64,000 bases of DNA from Muscardinus avellanarius (GCA_963383645.1 OY726563.1:30609575-30673574); one strand, 5' to 3'. Positions 22,569-33,688 are shown, numbered from the stretch's first letter. The notes: generated from the sequence alone by a model not told the origin. Program-made: numbers and translations.

Positions 22569-24842
22569 GATCGGAACCTGCTGAGGGGTTAGGCGGGCGC
22601 TGGGGCCAGTGGCCGACATCGGAGCTTGCTGTGAGGCAAGGCCACTACTGAGGCCTTCGTGGCCAGGATTGGAACCTGCAGAGGGGTTAGACTGATGCTG
22701 GGGCCAACGAGGCTGGCATTGGAGCCTGCCATGAGGCAAGGCTTGTGCTAGGGCCTCCGAGGTCGGGTCTGGAACTTGCTGAGGGATTAGGCCGGTGCTG
22801 GGGTCAGCGAGGCCGGCATCGGAGCCTGCCGTGAGGCAAGGCCAGAGCTGGGGCCCCCGAGGATGTGACCGGAGCCTGATGAGGGGTTAGGCCGGTGCTA
22901 GGGCCAGCGAGGCTGGCATCAGAGCCTGCCATGAGGCAAGGCTGGTACTGGGGCCTCCGAGGTCAGGATAAGAGCCTGCCCAGGGGTTAGGCCTGTGCTG
23001 GGGCCAGTGTGGCCGGCATTGGAGCCTGCCGTGAGGCAAGGCCAGTGCTGGGGCCTCCGAGGCCGGGATAAGAGCCTGCCGAGGGGTTAGGCCGGTGCTG
23101 GGGCCAGCGAGGCCGGCATCGGAGCCTGCTGTGAGGCATGACCAGTGCTGGTGCCTCCAAGGCTGGGATCGGAGCCTGCCGAGGGGTTAGGCCTGTGCTG
23201 GGGCCAGCGAGGCCGGCATCGGAGACTGCCTTGAGGCAAGGCCGGTACTGGGGCCTCCGAGGCCAGGATAAGAGCCTGCTGAGGGGTTAGGCCGGTGCTG
23301 GGGCCAGCGAGGCCGGCATCGGAGCCTGCCGTAAGACAACGCTGGTGCTGGGGCCTCCGAGGCCAGCATCAGCCTGCCTTGAGGCAAGGCCGGTACTGGG
23401 GCATCCGAGGCCGGGATAAGAGCCTGCCGAGGGGTTAGGCCGGTGCTGGGGCCAGCGAGGCCAGCATTGGAGCCTGCTTGAGGCATGACCAGTGCTGGGG
23501 CCTCGAAGGCCGGGATCGGAGCCTGCCGAGGGGTTAGGCCGGTGCTAGGGACAGTGAGGCCGGCATCGGAGCCTACCTTGAGGCAAGGCCGGTACTGGGG
23601 CCTCCGAGGCCGGGATCCGAGCCTGCCGAGGGGTTAGGCCGGTGCTGGGGCCAGCGAGGCCGGCATCGGAGCCTGCCGTGAGGCATGACCAGTGCTGGGG
23701 CCTCCGAGGCCGGGATCGGAGCCTGCCGAGGGGTTAGGCCGGTGCTGGGGCCAGTGAGGCCGGCATCGGAGCCTGCCTTGAGTCAAGGCCGGTACTGGGG
23801 ATAAGAGCCTGCCGAGGGGTTAGGCCAGTGCTGGGGCCAGTGAGGCTGGCATCGGAGCCTGCCATGAGGCATGACCAGTGCTGGGGCCTCTGAGGCTGGG
23901 ATCGGAGCCTGCTGAGGGGTTAGGCCGGTGCTGGGGCCAGTGAGGCCAGCATCGGAGCCTGCCTTGAGGCATGGCCGGTGCTGGGACCTCCGAGGCCAGT
24001 ATCGGAGCCTGCCGAGGGGTTAGGCCGGTGCTGGGGCCAGCGAGGAGGCCGTCACCGGAGCCTGCCATGAGGCAAGGCCGGTACTGTGGCCTCCGAGCCC
24101 GGGATTGGAGCCTGCCGAGGGGTGAGGCCGATGCTGGGGCCAGCAAGGCCGGCATTGGAGCCTGCCGTGAGGCAAGGCCGGTGCTGAGGCCTCCAAGGCC
24201 GGGATTGGAGCCTGCCTTGAGGCAAGGCTGGTACTGGGGCCTCCGAGGTCAGGATAAGAGCCTGTCGAGGGGTTAGGCCGGTGCTGGGGCCAGCAAGGCC
24301 GGCATCAGAGCCTGCCGTGAGGCAAGGCCGGTACTGGGGCTTCTGAGGCCAGGATAACAACCTGCCGAAGGGCTAGACCGGTGCTGGGGCCAGCAAGGCC
24401 GGCATCGGAGCCTGCCGTGAGGCGAGGCCAGCATCGGAGCCTGCCGTGAGAAATGGCCAGTGTTGGGGCCTCCTAACCCGGGAACGGAACCTGCCGAGGG
24501 GTTAGGCCAGTGCTGGGGCCAACGAGGCCGGCATTGGAGCCTGCCGTGAGGCTAGGCCGGTGCTGGGGCCTCCGAGGCCGGGATTGGAATCCTGCCAAGG
24601 GGTTAGACCAGTGCAGGGGCCAATGGCCAGCATCGGAGCCTGGCGTGAGGCAAGTTCACTCCTGCGGCCTCCAAGGCCGGGACCAAAGCCAGCTTAGGGG
24701 TTAGACCGGTGCAGGGGCCAGCGAGACCAGAACTGGGGCCTCCCATGAGGCAAGGCCGCTGCTTGAGCCAGCGAGGTCTGGATCAGTCCACTGAGTAGCC
24801 AGGCCACTACTGGGACCATCAAGAGTGGGATCGGTACTTGCA
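22569..24842 (+). repeat. GC-rich VNTR, about 22 copies of a 100-bp bipartite unit
   Basis: The unit starts GAGGGGTTAGGCCGGTGCTG and has two related halves of about 50 bp: one with GGCCAGCGAGGCCGGCATC, the other with GGCCTCCGAGGCCGGGATC, each ending GGAGCCTGCC. Starts at 23081, 23181 and 23281 are exactly 100 bp apart; later ones at 23429, 23528, 23628, 23728 and 23814 show half-unit gains and losses. Units near both ends are more diverged. Confidence 0.95.
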
Positions 24843-25020
24843 ACGCAGCATGCACAGAGAAATATCACAGAAAATATAAATCAGACGCTTCTCTTAATCA
24901 GCAATAACTAGGAGGAAAAGGGCAACAGGAAGAGGTTGAGCTATAGAAAGGGCCCTATAGTGAAGCAACTAATGTGACCAATCAGAGGACTGGAGGACGG
25001 AGCCTCTTTAAAACGCAGGA
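24843..25020 (+). promoter_or_regulatory. Unique segment of the composite with CCAAT and TATA-like boxes
   Basis: CCAAT lies at 24978-24982 (GTGACCAATCAGAGGAC), and TTTAAAA at 25007-25013, about 30 bases on. The spacing is that of a class II promoter or an LTR U3 end, but no LTR terminus is seen. A regulatory role is only a suggestion. Confidence 0.3.
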
Positions 25021-25210
25021 GGTACATAAACAAATGTATCAAAGTTAATCACCAAAGAAGCGTGGGATGGAGGGAGGGGGAGGGAATGGGATGGGGACTG
25101 GAGGAGGGCTAATTGGATGATGTGTGCTTGTATATCCTCTCAAGTCTTGTACTCCAATGTGATTGATATATTACTACAATGCACCAATTAAAAAAATAAA
25201 TTAATAAAAA
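25021..25210 (+). mobile_element. L1 3' end module of the composite element
   Basis: Matches the 3' UTR of the L1 copies at 27490-27650 and 56815-56990: ATCAAAGTTAATCAC, a GGAGGGAGGGGGAGGGAATG purine tract, GCTAATTGG, then TACAATGCACCAATTAAAAA. It would supply the 3' end recognised by the L1 machinery. Confidence 0.85.
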
Positions 25211-25387
25211 AAATGGGAGAGTAAAATTTTTACACTGTTCATGTATGGTCTATTTACATGATTATATACATTGTATTGGTTGTTGTAAGCAATCTAGAGA
25301 TAATTTAAATAATATTAAATAATATTAAATCATAATGTGAGGATATATCTAAAATACAAAAAATAAAATAAAATAAAAAATAAAAAA
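25211..25387 (+). other. Possible 3'-transduced segment and second A-rich tail
   Basis: After the first A-rich tail come about 150 bases that look like an eroded MER2/Tigger-type DNA transposon piece (ACATTGTATTGGTTGTTGTA, then AATCTAGAGATAATTTAAA). A second tail of AAATAAAAT repeats follows. The segment lies inside the target-site duplications, so it moved with the element. Confidence 0.55.
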
Positions 25388-25402
25388 TAAAATGGTGTTT
25401 TT
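25388..25402 (+). repeat. Right target-site duplication of the composite element
   Basis: A perfect copy of the left duplication, directly after the A-rich tail (AAATAAAATAAAAAATAAAA type). Confidence 0.9.
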
Positions 25403-25694
25403 CCATTTATGGTATATTTGATTAAGTACAGTAACCAATTACCACCCTTTCCCACTCTCAGATTGTAATGTGAATGAGACCACTACTGTAAATCAATATC
25501 TGTTACAATTAGCGACTGCTGATTTCTTTTGTTTTTGTCAGTGGTTATTCCTTGTAGTGTTAGAGCATGGTCCCCCATGGCTAGGGAATCTAACCTCTAT
25601 GGCAGCAAAGAGTAGCCAGTAGATCCAAGAAGGGCTCTTGCTTTCTTGAATTATATATTTTAAATGTTCAGACTAATGCCATAGCTTAAAAAGA

Positions 25695-25732
<38 letters not shown>

Positions 25733-26680
25733 TGAATTTTGAGATATATCCAATTCCTGATGCTAATATTTGATGTAAATGGCTACTTATCACAAAGAAG
25801 CTAATAGAAGCTATATAATTCTGTTCCATTATTGAAGAAAGACTCATGTAATAAATTCCAATCATTTTCTCATAGGGTCCACAGAAACCAAGTAGGTCAA
25901 GTTCTTTATTTCACAAATGAGGAAATAACAGCCTCAGGGAAGTTGTTGATTTCCTCATTTTCCAATCATAAGATACTGATGAAGCCTGAAATGAGACCCA
26001 GGTCCCAAGTCTCCTCATTCTGTGTCTTCCCCATTCTCTTACTCATACCTCCTCCTCTGAACAAAATCTCTCCTAATTTAATCGATAATGATTATACCAG
26101 GGGCTTTAAAATGGAATAATGGAATACTCAGGGAACTTCTAGTCCCACTTTGACTTGGACCAATTCTAAACTTGGCAGCAGCACTCCCTCCCAGGATATT
26201 ACCAAATCAACCCCCCCCCTTTTTTTAATTTCCCTGTAGCCTCTGGCTTCTCCTTTGAGGATATGTAGTAAAGTCAACATTTTTACATTGTCTCTTGGCT
26301 GTGGGTGAAAAAATTTCTTGGGCAAAAAATTTCTCAGGCAAATGATAGACATGTATTATTTATCTTTCCTTTGAAAATTGTGTCTTCTGTCTCAGTCTAT
26401 TCTGTAAACTCCAAAGATTCTCCATGCCTGTGAACTAGATTAACTCTATGTGAACTCTTAAGATTCTTAATGCCCATGAAAAACACTCAAAATATCTTGT
26501 TTTTCTCTTCTACTTATGAGTTACAAGTAAAAGAAACTACATATTTTCTATGCAATATTCAAAGTTACATGGATATTGGGTCTGTTATAGCTAATTGATT
26601 GGTTTAAATACTAAGTAAAATGTGAACAAGTTTAGCTGTGCAAAAATTACCCCCCATATTTCATGGCTGTACTTTAACAC
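25403..26680. other. Intronic single-copy sequence with an ATT microsatellite
   Basis: ATT repeat at 25691-25724. No gene or clear repeat in the remainder. Confidence 0.45.
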
Positions 26681-26689
26681 TAAAAAAAT

Positions 26690-27655
26690 TCAGCACTAAG
26701 AAAACAAAGTATCCGATAAAAAATGGGCAAGTGAACTAAATAGATACTTCACAAAAGAAGAAATTTAATTTCTTCAATAAATGTATGAAAAATGGTCAAC
26801 ATCATTAACAGAGAGATGAAAATTAAAACTACCCTGACATTTCACCTAACTCCAACTTGAAAGGCAGTCATTCAAAACACAAACAAAAACAAACACTGGC
26901 CAGGATGTGGAGAATTGGTAACTCTAATACATTGTTGGTGGGATTGGAAATTAGTGAAACCACTTTGGAAAGCAGTATGGAGGATCCTCAGAAGAATGAA
27001 AACAAACCTGCAATTTGATCCAGCAATACTACTTCTGGGTATCTACCCCAAAGAATGGAAACCAAACTACCAAACTACCAAACATGAATATCTATGTTCA
27101 TATCCACAATTTCCAATTGCCAAACTATGGAACCAGCCAAGATGTCCATCAACAGATGAATGGATTACAAAACTATGGGATATGTACGCAATGAAATTTT
27201 ACTCAGCCATAAATAAAAACACAATTACATCATTTACAGGGAAATGGATGGAACTAGAGAACATTATGCTAAAATAGTTACTGAGAAAAAAAAAAAAAGA
27301 TTAGTCAGTCACAAAAAAGAAACCAGATGTTCTCTCTAATATGCAAAAGGTAGGGAGAAAATGGGTCATAGGAGGAACTCTAGACGAAGAAGGAGAAACT
27401 ATAGATGAGCAAATAAAGTAAACTCACTGAAGGGTATAGGAGGGGGAAAAGAGAAATGCCCTAATGTACATGATGTATATTCCCAAACATATAAAAATCA
27501 ATCACTAAGCCAAACATGAGAAGGAGGGAGGAGGGAGGGACTGGAGTGGGAATTGGGTAAGGGCTAGTTGAGTGGTCTGTGCATATATGCCTCTACCATC
27601 TTATACTCCATTAAGATGTATGACTACAATGCTCCAACAAAAACCAATTTAAACA
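26690..27655 (+). mobile_element. L1 3' end (ORF2 C-terminus and 3' UTR)
   Basis: An open 120-codon frame (26915-27277) reads [31 protein letters not shown] and WITKLWDMYAMKFYSAINKN, the ORF2 C-terminal region. The 3' UTR follows, ending near TACAATGCTCCAACAAAAAC. It is 5'-truncated. Confidence 0.88.
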
Positions 27656-27884
27656 AAGAAAGTATTCTTGCCCCTTTACTAATCTTAAATCTGACGTGAT
27701 CTTCTCACTATATTTCTTTCTCTCCCTTCTTTGAGAGCCCCTCTCTTCTCTTTCACTCTCTGTAACATACACATCATACCAATGAACCATTCTGTCCTAG
27801 ACATGAGGAAAAACAAAGCAATAATAATCTATTTGTATTTATAACTGTTTATTATGGTTCCTTTTTATTTCTCTCTTGGAAAAG

Positions 27885-28130
27885 CTGTTTGTTATAGTGG
27901 TTTCTACACTTCATATTGTGTATATTCAAATCCTAATTTAGCCACATACTATGTTGGTTGAACTTGAGCAAGCCCTTAACTTCTCTGCATTTCCATTTTC
28001 TCAAATGTAAAATAAGGATAATAATAGTATCAACCCTTTTTGTTGTTGAGATTAAATAAGTCAATATATGTAAATCACTTAGAAGAATACCTGTAACAGT
28101 GTTAAGTACTATATGTGTTCACTATCCTGT
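27885..28130 (+). mobile_element. Ancient MIR element
   Basis: AAATCCTAATTTAGCCACAT, TTGAGCAAGCCCTTAACTTC, TTTCTCAAATGTAAAATAAG and AATCACTTAGAAGAATACCT fit the MIR consensus over its central part. Confidence 0.8.
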
Positions 28131-28699
28131 ATCATCATCATAATCACTGATCATCTTACACTCACTATTTGATTCCTTTATGATGTTTAGGCTTTAATGA
28201 AAGATGTTATATCTATACTTTGTCACTGTGAGGTTTTCTCTTGCATTTCTACCAACTATTTCTTCTTGCCTACTAAGAAGCAGAAAACCTTAGCAGTGCC
28301 TTTGTTTGTCAGGTGACAGGACTCAGGAGGGTAGATTTCTGTTTACATTGCTCTAAGCCAAGGCCTGAACTGGAAGCAGGATCTGTGACATCATTCCATG
28401 GTGATTTTTCCTGTTCTGTCTCCATCTGCCCTCTTTTTAAATCACCCCAGAACTGTTTGTGCTTACTCTCCCCAAACCCTGATGCCTGAGCATCCTGCTT
28501 TCACCTTAAACTTCCTTCCCACCCCCCAGAGATGGATAAGAGAAAAAGCATGAAGTATTAACCCTGTTCTCTACCTTCTTCAAATGTTTAAACCTGAAAA
28601 TGACATTATTTGTGTTCAAAAGTGGGGGATGATAAGTACAAAGGACCACATTTGTTCTAATGATCACATAATAACTAAAGCCATGTCATAAGTTTTAGG

Positions 28700-29010
28700 A
28701 GAGTTTCTCAAGATCCTCTGTACAGTAGAGTCTCCTGCAGAGCTTTTGGAAATTTCAGTACATAGACCCATCCCATACCAAATGTATCAGCCTAGGCAGG
28801 ACCTAGGCATCCCAAGCATTGAAAACCAGTGTTAGCATCATGTGGCTCTTAAGAGTAGTCTGTGGGCCAATAGTATGAACCTTACCTGAAGGCATCTTAG
28901 CAATGCAAATCCCAAACCCCACCTCAAACCTGCTAGATCATAATCTATTTTTTGACAAAGCAATGAGTATTCACACTGAAGTTTATGAAGTTCTGTTTAG
29001 CGTTCTGGTT
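28700..29010 (+). mobile_element. MER5A-like hAT fossils
   Basis: GAGTCTCCTGCAGAGCTTTT, then TCTGTGGGCCAATAGTATGA, AATGCAAATCCCAAACCCCA and TGCTAGATCATAATCT resemble MER5-type ends. Possibly two pieces. Confidence 0.5.
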
Positions 29011-29064
29011 TTCAACCATGGCTATACTTTGAGATAACCTAGGATTCTGAAAAGTAATATTTGA

Positions 29065-29274
29065 AGCCAGGCGTGGTGGCGCATGCTTGTAATCCCAGCA
29101 TTCAGGAGGTTGAGACTGGAGGATCACGGTTCGCAGACAGCCTCAGCTACTTAGTGAGGCCCTCTGCAACTCAGTGAGACCCAGCTTCAAAATAAAGAAT
29201 TAAAAATAGGGCAGGGGGTGTAGCTCGGAGGTCGAATGTCCCTGGGTTCCATCCCCAGACCCGCAAAAAAAAAA
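29065..29274 (+). mobile_element. Dimeric SINE, young, with target-site duplication
   Basis: AGCCAGGCGTGGTGGCGCAT to GTGTAGCTCGGAGGTCGAAT and TTCCATCCCCAGACCCGC. Flanked by AAAAGTAATATTTGA (29050-29064) and AAAAGTAATATTGA (29275-29288). Still retains CpGs. Confidence 0.93.
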
Positions 29275-29289
29275 AAAAGTAATATTGAT

Positions 29290-30670
29290 GCTTGAACTTG
29301 CCTTATTCAACCATGCTCTCATGAACATACTGAACAAAAAACTAAAAACTTACTGTAACTCAATAACAATTATTGAACTGAAAAATATTCAGAGAGACTT
29401 TGAAAACTGTTTCAGTTTCCATTTATGTTAAGTGCACACACACGCATATGTACATACTTTTTATCATTCTGTTTTATAAGCAGCTTAGCAACCAATTTGT
29501 TTTATCACAAACATGAGTTAAAAATATGGTATAGAAGCCAAATCTAACCCATCTGGTCTTGTTTATAGATTCATTAGAACAGATGCATGGCCATTTGTTT
29601 ACATATTGCCTGTTGCTGGGTTCATTCAACACAGGTAGAGTTAATATGTAACCTTAAAACCTACAAATTCTAAAATATTTACTATCTAGTTCTTAAGAAA
29701 AGATGTTTGCTGACAGTTTTATAGTAGCTTGTTATAGGCCTTAATTGCACATAAGCTTCAAAGTAGTTTTGAATATCCAACCATTTTATTCTCCTGATGT
29801 GCTCTTGCCAATTAGTAATCAATTTTCCAACCAGACACACTATGGAAGAAAGAAAAGTAGTGTACTAAGTTTATCTAGATGATACTAACTTAACATCACA
29901 TCTCCAACTAAAGGAAGTATGGCAGGTTCTAATGTTTAATTACCCAAAAATCATTTCCCTCCTTTTGCTTTGTCAATGCAACACTGTGTTTTTTTTTTTG
30001 GGGGGGGGGATGACAGTGTACCCAGTTTTTAGAAATAAATCATGATTAGTCTACATCAATCATGATAATCATGTTGTATTGTTCCAATAATCTCTCTTGC
30101 TACAGCGATGGCCATGTGACTTTATCATTCATATAATTTTAGCCTATTCTAAAACTACATATTTTATGTGATATTATTGCTATAAAATATGATTTATGTA
30201 TAGAAGTTCTTGATTGGGTATGTCAGAGTTTGTACAACTGTAAGCAAATTGCTAACCAGTAGTTTCCCTGCCCTCAAAAGCACTGCCCACCTAACATCTT
30301 GAAATCATTTGCTCTTTTCAAATAGATTTTGGCTGCTTTCAATAAGATAAAAATATATAAGAATAACTTATAGAGACACAGCTATTTGTCTGAATGACAA
30401 TTATGATATTAGTCTTGATTTCAAGTAAATTTTCATCTGAATCTCTGACCTCAAGGACAAAAATAAATCTATTTTCGAAAGAAACAAACCTGTCACTACC
30501 TTTTTATTCAGATAATTGTTACCTTAATTGAAAATATTTTATCTGTAAAATGAGTAGGCTCACTTTTTACTACACATCAAACATGAAGGGAACATTGAAT
30601 CTTTCAGGATAGGGGCCAAACGGGTTTAAAATACCTTGCACATCAATTTGGATTGTTTTATGGTTTGCTT
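29290..30670. other. Intronic single-copy sequence, nothing recognised
   Basis: AT-rich, with a poly(T)/poly(G) run at 29991-30009. No gene seen. Confidence 0.45.
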
Positions 30671-30732
30671 TGGTGCCAGGCCTCATGAGTTCAAACCTCA
30701 GCTCCACAGTATGCATTTTATATGATCTTGAA

Positions 30733-31211
30733 GCTAGGCATGGTGATACATGCCTGTAATCTCAGTATTTGGGAGGTCAAGACAAGAGGATCACAAATTT
30801 GAGGACAACCTCAGCAACATAGCAAGACCCTCACCAACTCAGCAAGACTAAGGAGAAAAAGGGTCATAGGAGGAACACTAGAAGAAGAAGAAACCATAGA
30901 TGAACAAATAAGGCAACCTACCTGAGGGTTGTTTGGGAAGGGGAGAAGAGGGAAATGCCCTAATGTACATGATGTATATTTCCAAACATATCAAAATAAA
31001 TCACTGAACTAAACATGAGAAGGAGGAAAGAGGAAAGAGATGAGGTAATTGGGGAAGGGCTAAATGAGTGATGTCTGCATTAATGCCTCTACCATCTGGT
31101 GCTCCATTAATATGTATGACTATAATGCACCAATTAAAAAAATCAGCCTGGTGGTATAGCTCAGAGGTAGAATGTCCTTGGATTCAATACCTAGTGCCAC
31201 AAAAATAAACA
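30733..31211 (+). mobile_element. SINE-L1-SINE chimeric insertion
   Basis: SINE left arm (GCTAGGCATGGTGATACATG, 30733-30848), then an L1 3' end (30849-31140: GGAAATGCCCTAATGTACAT to TATAATGCACCAATTAAAAA), then the ID-like right arm (GGTATAGCTCAGAGGTAGAA, 31144-31200). Flanks share ATGATCT at 30722 and 31213 with looser similarity beyond. Same order as at 8459-8875, with a longer L1 part. Confidence 0.8.
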
Positions 31212-31234
31212 AATGATCTAGAGTCTATTATTAT

Positions 31235-31315
31235 GTTATTATATAATCTCTGTGGGCCTCCATTTCCTCATGTGTGAAATGGGGATGATAATAGTACCTA
31301 CATTATCTGATATAA
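31235..31315 (+). mobile_element. MIR fragment
   Basis: GGCCTCCATTTCCTCATGTG, AAATGGGGATGATAATAGTA: the central MIR core. Confidence 0.75.
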
Positions 31316-32015
31316 AGTAAAAATTGGGTTTATTAAATCCATGTTTGCTTAAACTTTCTTTTTATGTCTTGCAACTAATTGTCTGATTATATTTTTTAAT
31401 TTTTTCTAAAAGAAAAAAAGAGAATATTTGTCTATAGATTTTTTAATTTCGTATCATACCAAATAAACCACAGAAATTGAATTATGCCAGCCAGGTATGC
31501 AAAAAAGTCTAATTTTCTTGTGTAGTATTGATATTTGATTGTCCTAAGCTAATGTGGACAATATGAAAGATCCACTTTTTATTGTTTATCTAGTGTTAAC
31601 TTTATATAATTATTTAAATTCCTTTATTTATCTGCATTTATAGATAAGGTGAAATGGAGTCAAAGGATGTAGTGATATGAGAGGTTAGGAAGAGAGAGGG
31701 TAAAATTTCATTGGCAGACAAATGAAAATTGACCCTGTGTAAGTTACTTGATAGGTTTCCAGAAATAGATGATTACAATTTTCATCCCACTTAGTGTAAT
31801 TTGATTCCAAATTTGTATTGTGTATTTCTATAGGGTTGAAACAATGATTGATAAAAGCATGGAAGAGAAAATAGATAAAACACACTTTTAAATCATGAAA
31901 ACCAAAATGATGTTCATGTTTCATCTTTGTGATGAAATTACAAATGATTTTTTCTTGTGGAGCTATTTATGCTTTAGTAAAATTGTATATAATTAAAATT
32001 TATTTTTTACATTTT
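31316..32015. other. Intronic sequence, nothing recognised
   Basis: AT-rich; only chance frames. Confidence 0.45.
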
Positions 32016-32017
32016 AA

Positions 32018-32172
32018 GTTATTTTGTGGTACTGGGGATTAAACACAAGGGCAATCTATCTCTGAGTTACAAAAGCCCTATTTTATTTTTATTTTGAAAC
32101 AGAATATCACTAATTTGCAGAGGGCCTAAGTTGCTGAGGTTGGCCTCAAACCTATGATCCTCCTGTCTCCAT
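32018..32172 (-). mobile_element. Truncated dimeric SINE, antisense
   Basis: GGTACTGGGGATTAAACACA to TTTATTTTGAAACAGAATAT and CTATGATCCTCCTGTCTCC. The outer left-arm end is missing. Confidence 0.85.
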
Positions 32173-32806
32173 TTATATTTCATGAGTTTTCATCATGAGT
32201 TTAATATTAGTGAAATGAATAAGTCATTTGACAATTTCACATTTTTGGTATTATCTTGAAATGAATGCTTTGTCTGTGGTATATATTTTCTGTTTGGGCT
32301 TATTTTAATGCTGAGCCTTGCATATATTAAGTACATTGCGAATATATACTCAACCTCTAATATATCATGGAATATTTCCTATAACACTCATAATGCATCC
32401 TAACTCATCTTAGAATCACAGAATTTTGCAGTAATAATGTACCTTAGAGAAAATTTCGTTTCAGAGTAGAACACTAATGACTTTACCTTACTCCTGTGCC
32501 CACACTGTACTTTAAAAGGTTTTGTGACTAAGTAAATAAAATAAAGAACTATAAAACACACAATTTGTGTGCACCTAGTCTTACCTTGTATCACATTTGG
32601 TATTTTATGAAATGTCATGCCCTCATGGGACAAAATACCTGATATAGTCAAACTCCCTCAATTTGCCTACTTGGGTAATTATCAAATTCCCTCTCCCAAC
32701 TTATTTATTGCAATTTGGTTCCCTTGATGCCAAAGATTTAAGGATTATCAGTGACTTGTAATACATGCATATAATTATGATTATAAGAGTAGTGTTTATT
32801 GACTAA

Positions 32807-33024
32807 CATTTTTTGTACTGGTGATGGAACCCAGGGACATTCAGTCTCCAGGCTATGCCCTCAGTACTTTTTATTTTACTTTTTTTTTTTTTTTTGGAAA
32901 CAGGGTCTCAATAAGTTGCTGAGAGCCTCACTAAGTTGCTAAGTCTGATCTCAAACCTGCAATTCTCCTGTCTCAGCCTACCAAATATTGAGATTACAGG
33001 TGTGTGCTACTGTGCCACCTGGCA
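32807..33024 (-). mobile_element. Dimeric SINE, antisense, with target-site duplication
   Basis: GTACTGGTGATGGAACCCAG to CTACTGTGCCACCTGGC. Flanked by TATTGACTAA at 32797-32806 and 33025-33034. Confidence 0.9.
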
Positions 33025-33055
33025 TATTGACTAAGTTTAAACATGGAAGAATGGA

Positions 33056-33140
33056 GTCAAGGGCTAGGTATCCAGATCAATGGGAGAGCACTTGTCTAAC
33101 ATTCAAAAAGCTCTGGGCTTAATCCCTATTAAAAATGGTT
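33056..33140 (+). mobile_element. ID-like SINE fragment
   Basis: GGGAGAGCACTTGTCTAACA and GGGCTTAATCCC: eroded A and B boxes. A GA-rich tract follows to 33235. Confidence 0.6.
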
Positions 33141-33235
33141 AGAGGAGGAGAGAAGAGAAAGGAGAAGGAGAAGGACAAGAGAGGAGGAGGGGAAGTAGGG
33201 GAGGGAAAGAGAGGAGAGGAGGAGGAGAAGATGAA
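33141..33235 (+). repeat. GA-rich low-complexity tract
   Basis: Mixed GGA/GAGA purine run. Confidence 0.85.
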
Positions 33236-33413
33236 ATCAACAGTATTGAAATTGAAGATGGTTTCTGTATCAAAGTATGGGATGGACCAATGACTCATTT
33301 TGAAGCAGAGACTTGAATATAATTTATAAAGTTTAATTATAATAAGTGATATTTATAGTTTATATACCAGGGACTTGATTAGATTTGTATGTATTAGCTT
33401 ATTTAAATTTTGT

Positions 33414-33416
<3 letters not shown>

Positions 33417-33462
<46 letters not shown>

Positions 33463-33558
33463 TCCCTCTCCCTCTCCCTCTCCCTCTCCCTCTCTCCCTC
33501 CCTCCCTCCCTCTCCCTCTCCCTCTCCCTCTCCCTCTCCCTCTCCTTCTCCCTCTCTC
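33417..33558 (+). repeat. (TC)n and (CCCTCT)n compound microsatellite
   Basis: About 40 bases of TC, then CCCTCT hexamers, a CTCC block and more hexamers. It ends about 160 bases before the PRRG1 terminal-exon acceptor. Confidence 0.97.
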
Positions 33559-33688
33559 TATGAAAAATACAGACTATAAGACTATAGGTCATTTGAACCA
33601 ACAAATCGGTCTTGGTCTGTTCTTCATTTACATTCATTGAACGCATATGTTTAGTCTTCCAATTTTTGCCATCTTTTGATCATACTAA

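Larger units (their letters stand above)
21396..25387 (+). mobile_element. Composite SVA/LAVA-like non-autonomous retrotransposon (SINE, GC repeats, VNTR, L1 tail)
   Basis: Modules in order: dimeric SINE (21396-21600), four 124-bp CpG-rich tandem units (21605-22083), a unique segment (22084-22568), a roughly 100-bp VNTR (22569-24842), a unique segment with CCAAT and TTTAAAA (24843-25020), an L1 3' end (25021-25210), and a second A-rich-tailed segment to 25387. Identical 15-bp copies of taaaatggtgttttt lie at 21381-21395 and 25388-25402. The pre-insertion site reads TT/AAAA on the top strand, the L1 endonuclease consensus. So the whole block entered at once by target-primed reverse transcription. 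It has no coding capacity for its own mobilisation. It sits in PRRG1 intron 2 in sense orientation. The plan parallels hominoid SVA and gibbon LAVA; I know of no named rodent family with this plan. Whether it is a multi-copy family cannot be seen from one window. Confidence 0.85.

Noticed and set aside
22380..24704. Open frames of about 75-120 codons in the VNTR on both strands
   Set aside because: They follow the 100-bp repeat, shift frame from unit to unit and have low-complexity content. They are composition artefacts, not genes.
22569..24842. CRISPR-like regular repeat array
   Set aside because: Repeats are contiguous with no unique spacers, and the context is a mammalian intron. It is a VNTR.
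33375..33646. Leu/Ser-rich and Arg/Glu-rich frames on both strands
   Set aside because: Translation of the TC/CCCTCT microsatellite.
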